A stretch of DNA of 64,000 nucleotides from CAKSST01 sp045535505. Its GTDB lineage: Bacteria; Bacillota; Clostridia; Oscillospirales; Acutalibacteraceae. The notes beneath the pieces are model-generated. The model made no database searches and had not been told where the DNA came from. It worked only from the letters and a program-made list of their open reading frames with translations. The DNA is taken from assembly GCA_045535505.1 (NCBI GenBank), contig JAZSLU010000004.1, positions 1 to 64,000 of the forward strand. The letters run 5' to 3'. The position numbers and the translations under genes are program-made. Positions 41,113 through 50,312 of this stretch are shown in pieces. Position 1 is the stretch's first letter, and each line of letters starts with the position of its first letter.

Positions 41113-41919
41113 ATGTCAAATTCACAGCCGCTTGGTATATTTGATTCGGGTCTTGGCGGACTGACAGTCGCAAGAGAAATCATTAAACTTATGCCAAACG
41201 AAAGTATTGTATATTTTGGTGATACAGGCAGAGTACCTTACGGCACAAAAAGCGAGGGTACCATCATAAGATATGCAAGGCAAGACCAAAAGTTTTTGCT
41301 CGACAAAGGCGCAAAAGCAATTATTGCCGCTTGCGGTACTGTAAGCTCTGTTGCGGCTTTCACAGGGGATGAAATTGGCGTTCCTTTCTTTGAGGTTGTA
41401 ACAAGCGCGGCAACGGCTGCTGCAAAGGCTACCAAATGCGGCAAGGTTGGCGTTTTGGGTACTCCTGCAACAATACGCAGTGCCGCCCATAAAGAAAAAA
41501 TCAACAAAATAAATCCCGATATACAAATTACGGCTTCGGCTTGTCCAATGTTTGTGCCATTGGTTGAAAACGGCTGGACGTCTAAGGACGACCCTGTAGT
41601 TAAAGAAACCGTAAGAAGATATTTATTGCCCTTAATTAACGAAGGGGTTGATACGGTTATTTTGGGTTGTACACATTACCCTGTATTAAGTGAGGTTATT
41701 TGCGACGTTATGGGTGATGATGTCACATTAATAAATCCGGGCTTTGCGGTTGCACAAGCGGTAAAGAAATATCTTACAGAGCATAATATGTGCTCTTGCT
41801 CCAAAGAAACGTACAGAAACTATTACGTTTCAGACTGCACGTCAGATTTTGAACGTCAGGCTTCACTCTTGCTGGGTGAAGAAAAAATTACTGCAGAACA
41901 GGTTGAATTAAATGCTTAA
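41113..41919 (+). CDS. murI: Glutamate racemase
   Basis: The 268-residue enzyme makes D-glutamate for peptidoglycan by a two-cysteine mechanism. It has GIFDSGLGGLTVAREI at the start, FGDTGRVPYG, the first catalytic cysteine in IIAACGTVSS (the family usually has CNT, here CGT) and the second in ILGCTHYPVL near residue 180. The Asn-to-Gly change after the first catalytic cysteine is worth noting because that Asn normally contacts substrate. AAGGAGG lies 9 nt before the ATG at 41113. It overlaps the DUF1934 gene by 8 nt. Confidence 0.9.
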   Translation: MSNSQPLGIFDSGLGGLTVAREIIKLMPNESIVYFGDTGRVPYGTKSEGTIIRYARQDQKFLLDKGAKAIIAACGTVSSVAAFTGDEIGVPFFEVVTSAATAAAKATKCGKVGVLGTPATIRSAAHKEKINKINPDIQITASACPMFVPLVENGWTSKDDPVVKETVRRYLLPLINEGVDTVILGCTHYPVLSEVICDVMGDDVTLINPGFAVAQAVKKYLTEHNMCSCSKETYRNYYVSDCTSDFERQASLLLGEEKITAEQVELNA

Positions 41920-42337
41920 AAACGTTTTAATAAATATTGTCGGTACCAACACGGTTGAAAACGAAGCCGACAAGGTTGAGTTTACCACAGAAGGAAAACT
42001 CGGCGAAAAGGAAGGGAAAATGTATATCCTCTACGAAGAGGATGAAAGTATAGGCGCCCGCGGCGTAAAAACTATGCTAAAAATTGAAAATGATAAACAG
42101 GTGATTTTGCAGCGAAGCGGTCCGCTCAACAGCCGTATGACAATTGAAAAAGGTCAGCGTCACAACTGTTGTTACAGTACTGTGCAGGGTGATATAATGG
42201 TTGGCGTTTTTGGTGAGGTTATAAAGAGTGAAATAAATCAAAACGGCGGCAAACTTTATATGAGATATACAGTTGATGTTAATATGGGGCTTGTTTCCCG
42301 TAATGAGATAGAAATTTCGGTTAAAGAGGTTAATTAA
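41912..42337 (+). CDS. DUF1934 beta-barrel protein (YwiB-like)
   Basis: The 141-residue protein matches DUF1934, a small lipocalin-like beta-barrel family. It shows the repeated strands LINIVGTN, KMYILYEED, VILQRSGPLNSRMTIEKGQR and KLYMRYTVDVN. In Bacillus the homologue YwiB is also next to argS, so the association is conserved, but its function is unknown. It starts inside the last codons of murI and ends 1 nt before argS, which suggests tight coupling. Confidence 0.85.
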   Translation: MLKNVLINIVGTNTVENEADKVEFTTEGKLGEKEGKMYILYEEDESIGARGVKTMLKIENDKQVILQRSGPLNSRMTIEKGQRHNCCYSTVQGDIMVGVFGEVIKSEINQNGGKLYMRYTVDVNMGLVSRNEIEISVKEVN

Positions 42338-42338
42338 G

Positions 42339-44015
42339 ATGTCAAAAATTTCAGCAATAGCAAAAGAACAAATTAAAGAAAGCATAAAAACGGCGGTAGA
42401 AGAAGCGTTTGCTCCCGAGGTTGAACTTAATGACTTTTTGGTTGAAACACCTTCCGACCGCAACCACGGCGATCTTGCCGTTAATGCGGCGCTTGTTTGG
42501 GCAAAAGCGTTACGCAAATCTCCACGAGATATTGCCACAGGCATTGTAGAAAAAATTAATATTGAAGGCACTTATATCGACCATCTTGAAATTGCAGGTC
42601 CCGGATTTATCAATATTTTCCTGTCAAGCAAATATTATGCAGATATCGTGCAGGACGTTGCACAAAAAGGCGCCGACTACGGTAAAAGTAATTACGGCGA
42701 GGACAAGCGTGTGCTGGTTGAGTTTGTTTCGGCAAATCCAACAGGTCCTATGCACATCGGCAATGCACGAGGCGGTGCGTTGGGTGACTGTCTGGCATCG
42801 GTTTTAGAAGCTGCAGGATATTATGTTGAAAGAGAATTCTATATTAACGATGCAGGTAACCAAATTGAAAAATTCGCCCAGTCGTTAAATTGCAGATATC
42901 TGCAAATTTATAAAGACGGTATCGAAATGAACGAAGAGTGGTATCAGGGCGCTGATATTGTTGCTCACGCCGAGAACTTTGCTAAAGAGTATGGAGATAA
43001 GTTCGTGAAAGCCGACGAGCGTGAGCGAATGGATGCGCTTGTTGCCTTTGCGTTGCCCAAAAATATTCAGGGCCTTGAAGACGACCTTAAGAAATACCGC
43101 ATTGTTTATAACACTTGGTTTAAAGAAAGTACCCTGCATAACGACGGCTCGGTTGCCGATATAATCGAAAAATTAAAACAAAGCGGTCACACCTATGAGC
43201 AAGACGGTGCTTTGTGGTTTAAAGCGACCGACTTCGGCTGTGATAAAGACTTTGTGCTTGTTCGCGCAAACTCTTTCCCCACATACGTTGTGCCCGATAT
43301 TGCATATCACTACAATAAACTTGCTTTGCGTAACTTTGACGAGGCAATTAATATCCTGGGTGCCGACCATCACGGCTATGTGCCTCGTTTGACCGCTGCG
43401 CTTAACGCAATCGGCGTTGACGGCAACCGCCTTAATGTTGTGTTGATGCAAATGGTAAGGTTGGTGCGTGGCGGTGAAACCATTAAAGCATCAAAACGTT
43501 CGGGCAAGGCAATCACACTTGTAACCTTGCTTGACGAAGTGCCCATCGATGCCGCAAGATTCTTCTTTAATTTACGTGAACCCAATAGCCATTTTGATTT
43601 CGACTTAGATTTAGCGGTTGAAGAATCTAACCAAAACCCTGTTTATTATGTTCAGTATGCTCATGCAAGAATTTGCTCAATAATGCGTAATCTTACAGCA
43701 GAAGGCATAAAAATAGAAGAAGCAACAAACGAGCAGTTAAGACTGCTTTGTGCACCGGAAGAACGAGAACTTATCGCTCATATAGCAAAACTAACCGACG
43801 AAATTGTGCTTTCGGCAAAATTGCGCAATCCCACCTTGATGACAAGATATGTTATCGATCTTGCGACACTCTTCCATAAATTTTATAATGCTTGTAGGGT
43901 TAAGGGTGAGGAAAATGATTTAATGCAGGCTCGTATTGCGCTTTGCAACAGCGTTGCAACGGTTATTAAAAATGTCCTCGCAATGCTTAAAATTGAAGCG
44001 CCCGAAAAAATGTAA
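42339..44015 (+). CDS. argS: Arginyl-tRNA synthetase
   Basis: The 558-residue class I synthetase charges tRNA-Arg. It has the N-terminal Add-1 domain (residues 1-110), the HIGH motif as HIGNARGG near 137, INDAGNQIEKF near 165 and the GADHHGYVPRL segment near 345. The KMSKS loop is replaced by KASKRSGKAITL as in many ArgRS. The DALR anticodon domain ends with the family's usual FYNACRV and a terminal methionine. Length and order are typical. It closes the tcdA-murI-DUF1934-argS block. Confidence 0.96.
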   Translation: MSKISAIAKEQIKESIKTAVEEAFAPEVELNDFLVETPSDRNHGDLAVNAALVWAKALRKSPRDIATGIVEKINIEGTYIDHLEIAGPGFINIFLSSKYYADIVQDVAQKGADYGKSNYGEDKRVLVEFVSANPTGPMHIGNARGGALGDCLASVLEAAGYYVEREFYINDAGNQIEKFAQSLNCRYLQIYKDGIEMNEEWYQGADIVAHAENFAKEYGDKFVKADERERMDALVAFALPKNIQGLEDDLKKYRIVYNTWFKESTLHNDGSVADIIEKLKQSGHTYEQDGALWFKATDFGCDKDFVLVRANSFPTYVVPDIAYHYNKLALRNFDEAINILGADHHGYVPRLTAALNAIGVDGNRLNVVLMQMVRLVRGGETIKASKRSGKAITLVTLLDEVPIDAARFFFNLREPNSHFDFDLDLAVEESNQNPVYYVQYAHARICSIMRNLTAEGIKIEEATNEQLRLLCAPEERELIAHIAKLTDEIVLSAKLRNPTLMTRYVIDLATLFHKFYNACRVKGEENDLMQARIALCNSVATVIKNVLAMLKIEAPEKM

Positions 44016-44066
44016 ATTTAACCATTTAAATAAGGTAAAAACGATAACTAAAAGGACGTGATTAAA

Positions 44067-47000
44067 TTGACACGTATGTACAAACCAACCACCGCATATC
44101 TTTCCAAAAAACCTGACTTTGAAGGCCAGTATGCCGACCAAACAAGTCGTCCAATGCATTCTGCATTAACAAGTGACGGCATAGAAGTAGAGTTTTCATG
44201 TGCACAGCCTCTTGAGCGTAACAATCCTCTTTGCAGACAAACGCTTGACGGAAAGTATGCACTTGACGGTCTTTGCCTTTGCTTTGCAGATTTTGAATAT
44301 TCTGGCAAATCAGATTTTAGTGTCGATTTTACTGACGAAAACGGCAAAAAGCTTTCGGTTTGTTTGGGCACAGATGCCCCTTGCATTAAAGCCGACCAAA
44401 TAAGTGTCGCTCTTGATGCAATTACTCTTTGCAAAGAAAATCTTAAAGGTAAACAGTTTAAACTTGAATGGAAAAAAGAAGCGGTTTATACATTATATAT
44501 AACAATAGATGATAAAACTGTTACTGCAGCCTTAGATATAAAAGATTTTAAGGACGATGCGGTTAGTGTTGCAATAGCGGCAAACGGTATTGATAATGAG
44601 TTTAAAATCAAATGTAACGGTGTCTTTGCAAAGACAAACGGAGTGATTAATGAACTTGTTGAGGAAATAGACGGCTTAGCGGATACTGTCACGAAGCAAG
44701 ATGCAGATAAAATATTATCGCTTTATGAAAAATATCTCTCGCTGTCAACAAAAGAACAACTTTATGTTTTTAATGCCGCAAAGCTTAATGGGTTGCGTTT
44801 GCAACTTCGTGTTTTAGATGGCGTTGATAAAGACGGCAGGGATAAAGACGGTTTTTATATTCCTAAAATAGAAGATGTAAGCGAAAAAAGCGGCACACCT
44901 ACAAGAAAAGCGCAAAGCCAAGGCTTAGAACTTGACTTTACAAATAACGGCTTCGGTCAGCGTCAGTTTACAAAAGAACGCCTTGTTGCCGAAGACATTA
45001 CCATAAGACTTGACAATTTCAGAGGCATTTCAGGCTCACTTGCAGTAGGACTTACAAGTGCACCCTACGAAGGTTGGGCTTGGGGACTTGAAAGTATGCA
45101 AACACGTTATGGTATGTACTTTGTTATCGGTCGCGATTCGAGGGCGTATATAACCAAGCCTTTTGACGGCTCTAAAAAGATGCTGGTTTTGTTTGAAGAT
45201 GAAGCCTTTTCGAGAGAAAATCTTTACAATAAAGAAATTCTGTTTCGATTTGTGTATGAACCGCAAACAAAGGCGATTACTGTGACCGTTACCGTTGGCT
45301 CAAAGTCCTTCACAAAAGAACTTGACGATTTTGGTATAAACTTGCTTGATAATATGCAGCGCATATTTAGTCAGTCACTTGATAGCTTTAAATACCAAAA
45401 AGTACAGGTTGTTATTCAGAACGTCTGCAACTATAATCCCAAAACAGGCGAAATTGAAACTCCTGAAAACCGCAGCGCCTTGGCAGTAGATTTAACGGGC
45501 ATAAAGTTTATGCGTTTTTCAACGGCACAGCAGGTGCTTATAGACCAAAGACAAAACGAAATTGACGCTTTGCCCGAAAACCCCACTATTGCCGATAAAG
45601 AAGCAGTTGACAAAACTTGGATAAGTTATTTCCAGCTTAAATACAAAAAATTGCGAGGCGGCGTGGAAAATTATGACCGACTGCTGAGCATCCACGATAA
45701 ACTTTTTAAACAAAGAATGCAGGGTAAAAAAGCACATCACTATGAGGGTGAGTGCTACAAACCGGATGATACGATAGATAATTCAGGTTTAATCAACCCT
45801 TACATACCTCAAGAAGAAATTGAGTTTGACTCACAGGGTATATGGCCAAATTGGGTAAAAGATGCGGTTATGACCTGTTTTAGAGTTGAAAGAGTTACAC
45901 CCGAGGGCACCCTTATGGCTTTAGAGCCGGTATTAAAACACTGTGCCGAGCTTGGCGTAAACCTCATTTGGCTTAACCCTATTGAAGACAAAGGCATTAG
46001 CCCCGACCGCTCTTTTTATACAAACTACGGCCCTCACACAATCAACCCTTATATTACAGGCCAACTTAAATACGGCGAAGAATATGACGAGTCAAAGGTT
46101 GACTACGAAGCAGGTTGGAAAGTGTTTGCCGATTTTGTTGAACTAGCACATAAATATAACATCCGTATATTTATTGATAAAATTTCTTGGGGTCTTGCAA
46201 AAGAATCACCGTTGATTGCAGAGCATCCCGATTGGGTTGACGGTTTCTCGTCTTGGGGAGGTCCTCAACTTAATCTCAAAAACGAGGGATTACGAGAGTT
46301 TTACAAAAACACGGTTATCGATATTTTGATGAAAACCAACGTGGATGGTGTCCGTTGGGATTTGGCGCCGCACTACTTTGATAACGAATATATTGCAGGC
46401 ATTCGCCAAGAACTTAACAAAAGAGGTAAAAAACCGGTGTTTATCGGCGAAGACCAGGTTATGCACGGCGAGGCTTATGCTTTTGAACAGTTCGGTGTTA
46501 ATGGTATAAGAGTTTCTGCACAGCTTAACTCTCCGGTATTTCTTGAGCAAAACGATATAGTTGATGCTATAAGAACCGGCGCAAATGTTGGCGGAAAGGC
46601 GCATCCTCCCAAAACGCAAACCTACGGCACAGGAAAATATTACACATATCAGGTTTCCTGTCACGACAGTATTCGTTACCGCCGTCCAAGCATAGGCGAG
46701 TGGGCTTATGAGTTTGTTTTCGGCTCATTTATTCCGATGTTCTATTTTGGTGAACAATGGCACACCAAATGGCCCAAAGGTCTTTACGGCGCGACAATAA
46801 ATTGGGACGAACTCAAAGAAAAAGAGCATAAGGATTATTTCGAAACCCTTAAAAAGCTTATGTCTTTGCGTTGGAAATATAAAGATATTGTAAACAGCGA
46901 TGCTGATAATCACCGCGATACAAACATCTGTACGGTTGACCTGCTGGGAACCGACCTTGTAAAAGGTTACGCCCGCTATAAAGATAATCAGGCAATAATT

Positions 47001-47219
47001 GTGGTTCCAAACTTTAACGAGCGCAGCAAAGATGCCGCAATAATAACGGCAGAGATACCGCTTAAAGAAATGGGTCTTGAAGGCTACAAAAACTATACGT
47101 TGGTTGATTTAATGACCGATAAGCAGGTTGTCAGCGGTACTGCTGACGAGGTTATGTATTTTTCTCGCAAAATGGAGCACTTTGAATGTGATATTTATTT
47201 GCTCACTGCACAAGATTAA
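44067..47219 (+). CDS. Giant cytosolic GH13 (alpha-amylase)-like protein
   Basis: In this 1050-residue protein, residues about 593-1050 form a GH13-type barrel: nucleophile candidate Asp765 in GVRWDLA, acid/base Glu795 in FIGEDQ and His866-Asp867 in SCHDS, with spacing right for the family. The first conserved region is altered: IFIDKISWGL replaces the usual DxVxNH. The first 590 residues are mostly beta strands with helical linkers and contain no domain I recognise. There is no signal peptide, so it should act on an intracellular glycan or oligosaccharide. The TTG at 44067 has AAAGGACG 8 nt upstream; an ATG at 44076 is the alternative. It may be related to starch-branching or unknown amylase-like enzymes. 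Confidence 0.75.
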   Translation: MTRMYKPTTAYLSKKPDFEGQYADQTSRPMHSALTSDGIEVEFSCAQPLERNNPLCRQTLDGKYALDGLCLCFADFEYSGKSDFSVDFTDENGKKLSVCLGTDAPCIKADQISVALDAITLCKENLKGKQFKLEWKKEAVYTLYITIDDKTVTAALDIKDFKDDAVSVAIAANGIDNEFKIKCNGVFAKTNGVINELVEEIDGLADTVTKQDADKILSLYEKYLSLSTKEQLYVFNAAKLNGLRLQLRVLDGVDKDGRDKDGFYIPKIEDVSEKSGTPTRKAQSQGLELDFTNNGFGQRQFTKERLVAEDITIRLDNFRGISGSLAVGLTSAPYEGWAWGLESMQTRYGMYFVIGRDSRAYITKPFDGSKKMLVLFEDEAFSRENLYNKEILFRFVYEPQTKAITVTVTVGSKSFTKELDDFGINLLDNMQRIFSQSLDSFKYQKVQVVIQNVCNYNPKTGEIETPENRSALAVDLTGIKFMRFSTAQQVLIDQRQNEIDALPENPTIADKEAVDKTWISYFQLKYKKLRGGVENYDRLLSIHDKLFKQRMQGKKAHHYEGECYKPDDTIDNSGLINPYIPQEEIEFDSQGIWPNWVKDAVMTCFRVERVTPEGTLMALEPVLKHCAELGVNLIWLNPIEDKGISPDRSFYTNYGPHTINPYITGQLKYGEEYDESKVDYEAGWKVFADFVELAHKYNIRIFIDKISWGLAKESPLIAEHPDWVDGFSSWGGPQLNLKNEGLREFYKNTVIDILMKTNVDGVRWDLAPHYFDNEYIAGIRQELNKRGKKPVFIGEDQVMHGEAYAFEQFGVNGIRVSAQLNSPVFLEQNDIVDAIRTGANVGGKAHPPKTQTYGTGKYYTYQVSCHDSIRYRRPSIGEWAYEFVFGSFIPMFYFGEQWHTKWPKGLYGATINWDELKEKEHKDYFETLKKLMSLRWKYKDIVNSDADNHRDTNICTVDLLGTDLVKGYARYKDNQAIIVVPNFNERSKDAAIITAEIPLKEMGLEGYKNYTLVDLMTDKQVVSGTADEVMYFSRKMEHFECDIYLLTAQD

Positions 47220-47244
47220 TATATAATGTGTATCAAAAAAACTC

Positions 47245-47273
47245 TTTACAAATTGAAATTGCTGTGATATAAT
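47245..47273 (+). promoter_or_regulatory. Promoter of rpsO
   Basis: TTTACA (47245-47250), a 17-nt spacer and TATAAT (47268-47273), about 105 nt upstream of the rpsO ATG, leaving a structured leader. Confidence 0.75.
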
Positions 47274-47280
47274 CTGCAAG

Positions 47281-47360
47281 ATGCCCTATTCTGCGCTTTA
47301 GGTGGACGCTGCAAAAAAGCAGAAATCACCTTGCCTATTGCTCGGTTTACGGCAAAAAAT
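47281..47360 (+). promoter_or_regulatory. Structured rpsO leader, possible S15-binding pseudoknot
   Basis: TTCTGC (47289-47294) can pair with GCAGAA (47319-47324). AGGTG (47300-47304), inside that loop, can pair with CACCT (47327-47331), giving an H-type pseudoknot. A competing CTGC-AAAAAA-GCAG hairpin (47309-47322) uses the same strand. Many bacteria let S15 repress its own mRNA through such a leader. The specific fold here is my inference. Confidence 0.4.
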
Positions 47361-47379
47361 TTAATGAGGTGAAAAAATC

Positions 47380-47643
47380 ATGACAAAGGCACAAAAACAA
47401 GAAGTAATTCTTGCAAATGCAACACACGAAGGTGACACAGGTTCACCTGAGGTTCAAATTGCTCTTCTCACAACTCGCATTAACGAGCTTACTGAGCATT
47501 TGAAGGTTCACACAAAAGACCACCACTCTCGTAGAGGCTTGCTTAAAATGGTTGGTCACAGACGTAATTTGCTTGCTTATCTTATGAAGGTTGATATCGA
47601 AAGATATCGTGCAATCATCAAGAAACTCGGCATCAGAAAATAA
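47380..47643 (+). CDS. rpsO: 30S ribosomal protein S15
   Basis: The 87-residue protein is a normal S15: THEGDTGSPEVQIALLTTRI at residues 14-33, the rRNA-binding HTKDHHSRRGLLKMVGHRRN at 44-63 and IIKKLGIRK at the end. It binds the central domain of 16S rRNA. GAGGTG lies 8 nt before the ATG. It is followed by a strong hairpin and then repeat copy C before pnp, so the usual rpsO-pnp gene order is kept but with extra sequence between. Confidence 0.97.
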   Translation: MTKAQKQEVILANATHEGDTGSPEVQIALLTTRINELTEHLKVHTKDHHSRRGLLKMVGHRRNLLAYLMKVDIERYRAIIKKLGIRK

Positions 47644-47653
47644 TTACGAAACC

Positions 47654-47690
47654 CCGCGGGGCAAGCCTTATATAATAAGGTTTGCTCCGC
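47654..47690 (+). terminator. Hairpin after rpsO
   Basis: GCGGGGCAAGCCTTAT pairs with ATAAGGTTTGCTCCGC, with one wobble pair. The T-run is short, so it may be an attenuator or mRNA-stabilising stem rather than a full stop. Confidence 0.6.
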
Positions 47691-47799
47691 ATTGCATTTT
47701 AACTATAGTTAACAAAAGCGTCAAACGGGTTTTAGCAGTGAATCGAGCGCCCAACCGTCTTTTTGGGCGTTGGCTTTATTGCTAAACCGTTGCGCTTTA

Positions 47800-47958
47800 A
47801 GGGTAGAGTAAATAGTCCAAACCCGCCACAAAGTGGCATATTTCGGCGCTTTTTACCCAATCCATTCTTGTAAGGCTAACGGATTAACGAGTATTTTAAC
47901 AAAGTATGAGTGAAAATCCGCCTTTTTAAAACGGAGTTTGGATTATTCACTCTACCCT
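47800..47958 (+). repeat. Intercistronic inverted-repeat element, copy C
   Basis: The outer 23 nt at each end (47800-47822 and 47936-47958) are inverted copies with 21 matches, beginning AGGGTAGAGT. Inside are CCGCCACAAAGTGGC, ATTTCGGCGCTTTTTACCCA, GAGTATTTTAACAAAG and GAAAATCCGCCTTTTTAAAA, shared with copies A, B and D. It lies between rpsO and pnp. Confidence 0.85.
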
Positions 47959-47984
47959 AAATAAAAGTGAAAGAGGTTAGAAAA

Positions 47985-50150
47985 ATGTACGAAAATTTCA
48001 GAACATTCTCTACCGAATTTGCAGGCCGTCCCCTTACTATTGAAACAGGTAAAATGGGTCAGCTCGCAAACGGTTCCGTATTAGTAAGATACGGTGAAAC
48101 AGCAGTATTTTGTGCAGCAACAATGTCTGCAAAACCCCGCGACGGTATTGACTTTTTGCCCCTGTCGGTTGACTTTGAAGAAAAACTTTATTCAGTAGGC
48201 CGCATTCCCGGCTCATTCACTCGCCGTGAAGGCCGCCCCACAGATAAAGCAATCCTTACTTCTCGCGTTATCGACCGTCCCATTCGTCCTTTGTTCCCCA
48301 AAGCATTGCGTAACGATGTTTGCATTGTTTGTACCGTTATGTCGGTTGACCCCGACTGCTCACCCGAAATTTCAGGTATGATTGGTGCATCAGCTGCTTT
48401 GGCAATTTCAGACATCCCTTGGGAAGGTCCCATCAGCGGCGTTTCTGTCGGTTTGGTTGACGGCAAAATCGTTTTAAACCCAACTCAAGAAGAGGCGCAA
48501 AAGAGCGATATGCAAATGACAGTTGCTTCAACAAGCGACCTCGTTGCTATGATTGAGGCAGGTGCAAATCAGGTTGATAACGAAACCACATTTGACGCCA
48601 TTATGAAAGCTCATGCCGAAAACCAAAAGATTGTAGAGTTCATTAACGGCATAGTTAAAGAAATCGGTCTTCCTAAGGCTGAGTTCGAAAATACCGAGCC
48701 TCCTGTTGAAATGTTCGAAGCAATTAAAGAGTTTGCTATTGAGGATGTTCGTAAGGCTCTTGATACAAATGATAAAAAGGTGCGTGACGAAAACCTTCGT
48801 CCCGTTTATGATGCAGTTCACGAAAAGTTTGATGAGCAGTATCCTGAACAAGAAGCCGCTATTGACGAATGTCTTTACAAACTTCAAAAGTTTGTTGTTC
48901 GCCGTTGGCTTCTTGATGAGGGTAAACGTGTTGACGGACGCGGTATTGATGAACTTCGTCCACTTTCAGCAGAGGTAAGTTTGTTGCCCCGTGTACACGG
49001 CTCAGGTCTTTTCGCACGTGGACAAACTCAGGTGTTAACAATTGCAACACTCGGCTCAACCCGCGACGCTCAACTGCTTGACGGTATTGACAACGAGGTT
49101 GAAAAACGCTATATGCATCACTACAATATGCCCTCATACTCTGTTGGTGAAGCTCGTCCCGCACGTAGCCCCGGCAGACGTGAGATTGGTCATGGCGCTC
49201 TCGCAGAACGTGCATTGTTGCCTGTTATCCCCAGCGAAGAAGAATTCCCTTACTCAATCCGCTTGGTTTCAGAAATTCTTTCTTCAAACGGCTCAACATC
49301 ACAGGGTTCAATCTGCGGCTCAACACTTGCTCTTATGGATGCGGGTGTTCCCATTAAAGCACCCGTTGCAGGTATTTCTTGTGGTCTTATCACCGAGGGT
49401 GACCGATTTATGACAATGGTTGACATTCAGGGCATAGAAGACTTCTTTGGCGATATGGACTTCAAGGTTGCAGGTACACATAAAGGTATCACCGCAATCC
49501 AGATGGACCTTAAAGTTCACGGCTTAACACCCGAAATTATTAAAGAAGCATTGGAAAAAACCTATAAAGCACGTTTGCACATACTTGATGAGGTTATGCT
49601 TAAAGCAATCGACACACCTCGTGAGGAACTTTCAAAATGGGCACCCAAAATGCTCACAACCAAAATCCACCCAGATAAAATCCGTGAGGTTATCGGTTCT
49701 GGCGGTAAGGTTATCCAAAAAATTCAGGCAGACTGCAACTGTAAAATTGATATCGAAGACGATGGTAGAGTATTTATTTCTGCAATCGACAGCGATAATG
49801 CAAAACGTGCATTAATGATGGTTGAAACTATTGCTCTCGACCCTCAGGTTGGCGCAATCTTTAACGGTAAAGTAACTCGATTGATGAACTTCGGAGCATT
49901 TGTTGAAATTGCTCCCGGTAAAGAAGGCCTTGTGCACATCAGCCGTCTTGACGTTAAGAGAACAGAAAAGGTAGAAGACGTTGTTAATGTTGGCGACGAG
50001 GTTCTTGTTAAGGTTATTGAAATTGATGACCAAGGCAGAATAAATCTTTCTCGCCGCGATGCACTTATTGAAGTTAAGGGTATCGAACCCGAAGACGAAA
50101 TAGTAGAGGAAAAACCTCGCCGTTCCCGTCAGGGCTTTAAAAAGAGATAA
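47985..50150 (+). CDS. pnp: Polyribonucleotide nucleotidyltransferase (PNPase)
   Basis: The 721-residue phosphorolytic 3'-5' exoribonuclease contains two RNase PH domains (about 10-220 and 310-540; active-site segment IPSEEEFPYSIRLVSEILSS near 420). A KH domain (KIREVIGSGGKVIQKI near 562) and an S1 domain (GKVTRLMNFGAFVEIAPGKE near 630) follow, with a short basic tail. It degrades mRNA and may also add tails. The ATG at 47985 follows GAGG by 9 nt; an earlier in-frame codon at 47967 is not preferred. It starts 26 nt beyond repeat copy C. A terminator follows. Confidence 0.97.
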   Translation: MYENFRTFSTEFAGRPLTIETGKMGQLANGSVLVRYGETAVFCAATMSAKPRDGIDFLPLSVDFEEKLYSVGRIPGSFTRREGRPTDKAILTSRVIDRPIRPLFPKALRNDVCIVCTVMSVDPDCSPEISGMIGASAALAISDIPWEGPISGVSVGLVDGKIVLNPTQEEAQKSDMQMTVASTSDLVAMIEAGANQVDNETTFDAIMKAHAENQKIVEFINGIVKEIGLPKAEFENTEPPVEMFEAIKEFAIEDVRKALDTNDKKVRDENLRPVYDAVHEKFDEQYPEQEAAIDECLYKLQKFVVRRWLLDEGKRVDGRGIDELRPLSAEVSLLPRVHGSGLFARGQTQVLTIATLGSTRDAQLLDGIDNEVEKRYMHHYNMPSYSVGEARPARSPGRREIGHGALAERALLPVIPSEEEFPYSIRLVSEILSSNGSTSQGSICGSTLALMDAGVPIKAPVAGISCGLITEGDRFMTMVDIQGIEDFFGDMDFKVAGTHKGITAIQMDLKVHGLTPEIIKEALEKTYKARLHILDEVMLKAIDTPREELSKWAPKMLTTKIHPDKIREVIGSGGKVIQKIQADCNCKIDIEDDGRVFISAIDSDNAKRALMMVETIALDPQVGAIFNGKVTRLMNFGAFVEIAPGKEGLVHISRLDVKRTEKVEDVVNVGDEVLVKVIEIDDQGRINLSRRDALIEVKGIEPEDEIVEEKPRRSRQGFKKR

Positions 50151-50153
50151 ACA

Positions 50154-50188
50154 AAAAAGCGTTCGGCATTTGCCGAACGCCTTTTTTA
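50154..50188 (+). terminator. Terminator after pnp
   Basis: AAAAAAGCGTTCGGCA, loop TT, TGCCGAACGCCTTTTTT. Confidence 0.9.
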
Positions 50189-50255
50189 TGCAAATTTTAC
50201 ATTAATAATTATTTAACACAAACAAATAAAATTTATGCTATAATCTTATAGATAT

Positions 50256-50284
50256 TTGACAAAACATATTACAAAATGTATAAT
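50256..50284 (+). promoter_or_regulatory. Promoter of the foldase gene
   Basis: TTGACA (50256-50261), a 17-nt spacer and TATAAT (50279-50284), 28 nt upstream of the ATG. It is consensus in both boxes. Confidence 0.85.
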
Positions 50285-50312
50285 ATTTTAAATTTATTTT
50301 AGAGGTGTACTT

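Larger units (their letters stand above)
47644..47984 (+). other. rpsO-pnp intergenic region (341 nt)
   Basis: No gene is present. It holds, in order, the hairpin at 47654-47690, the 14-bp palindrome TTAACTATAGTTAA (47699-47712), a long nested hairpin (47724-47737 with 47780-47791, enclosing 47746-47754 with 47763-47771) and repeat copy C (47800-47958). Then comes the pnp ribosome site GAGG. Confidence 0.7.
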
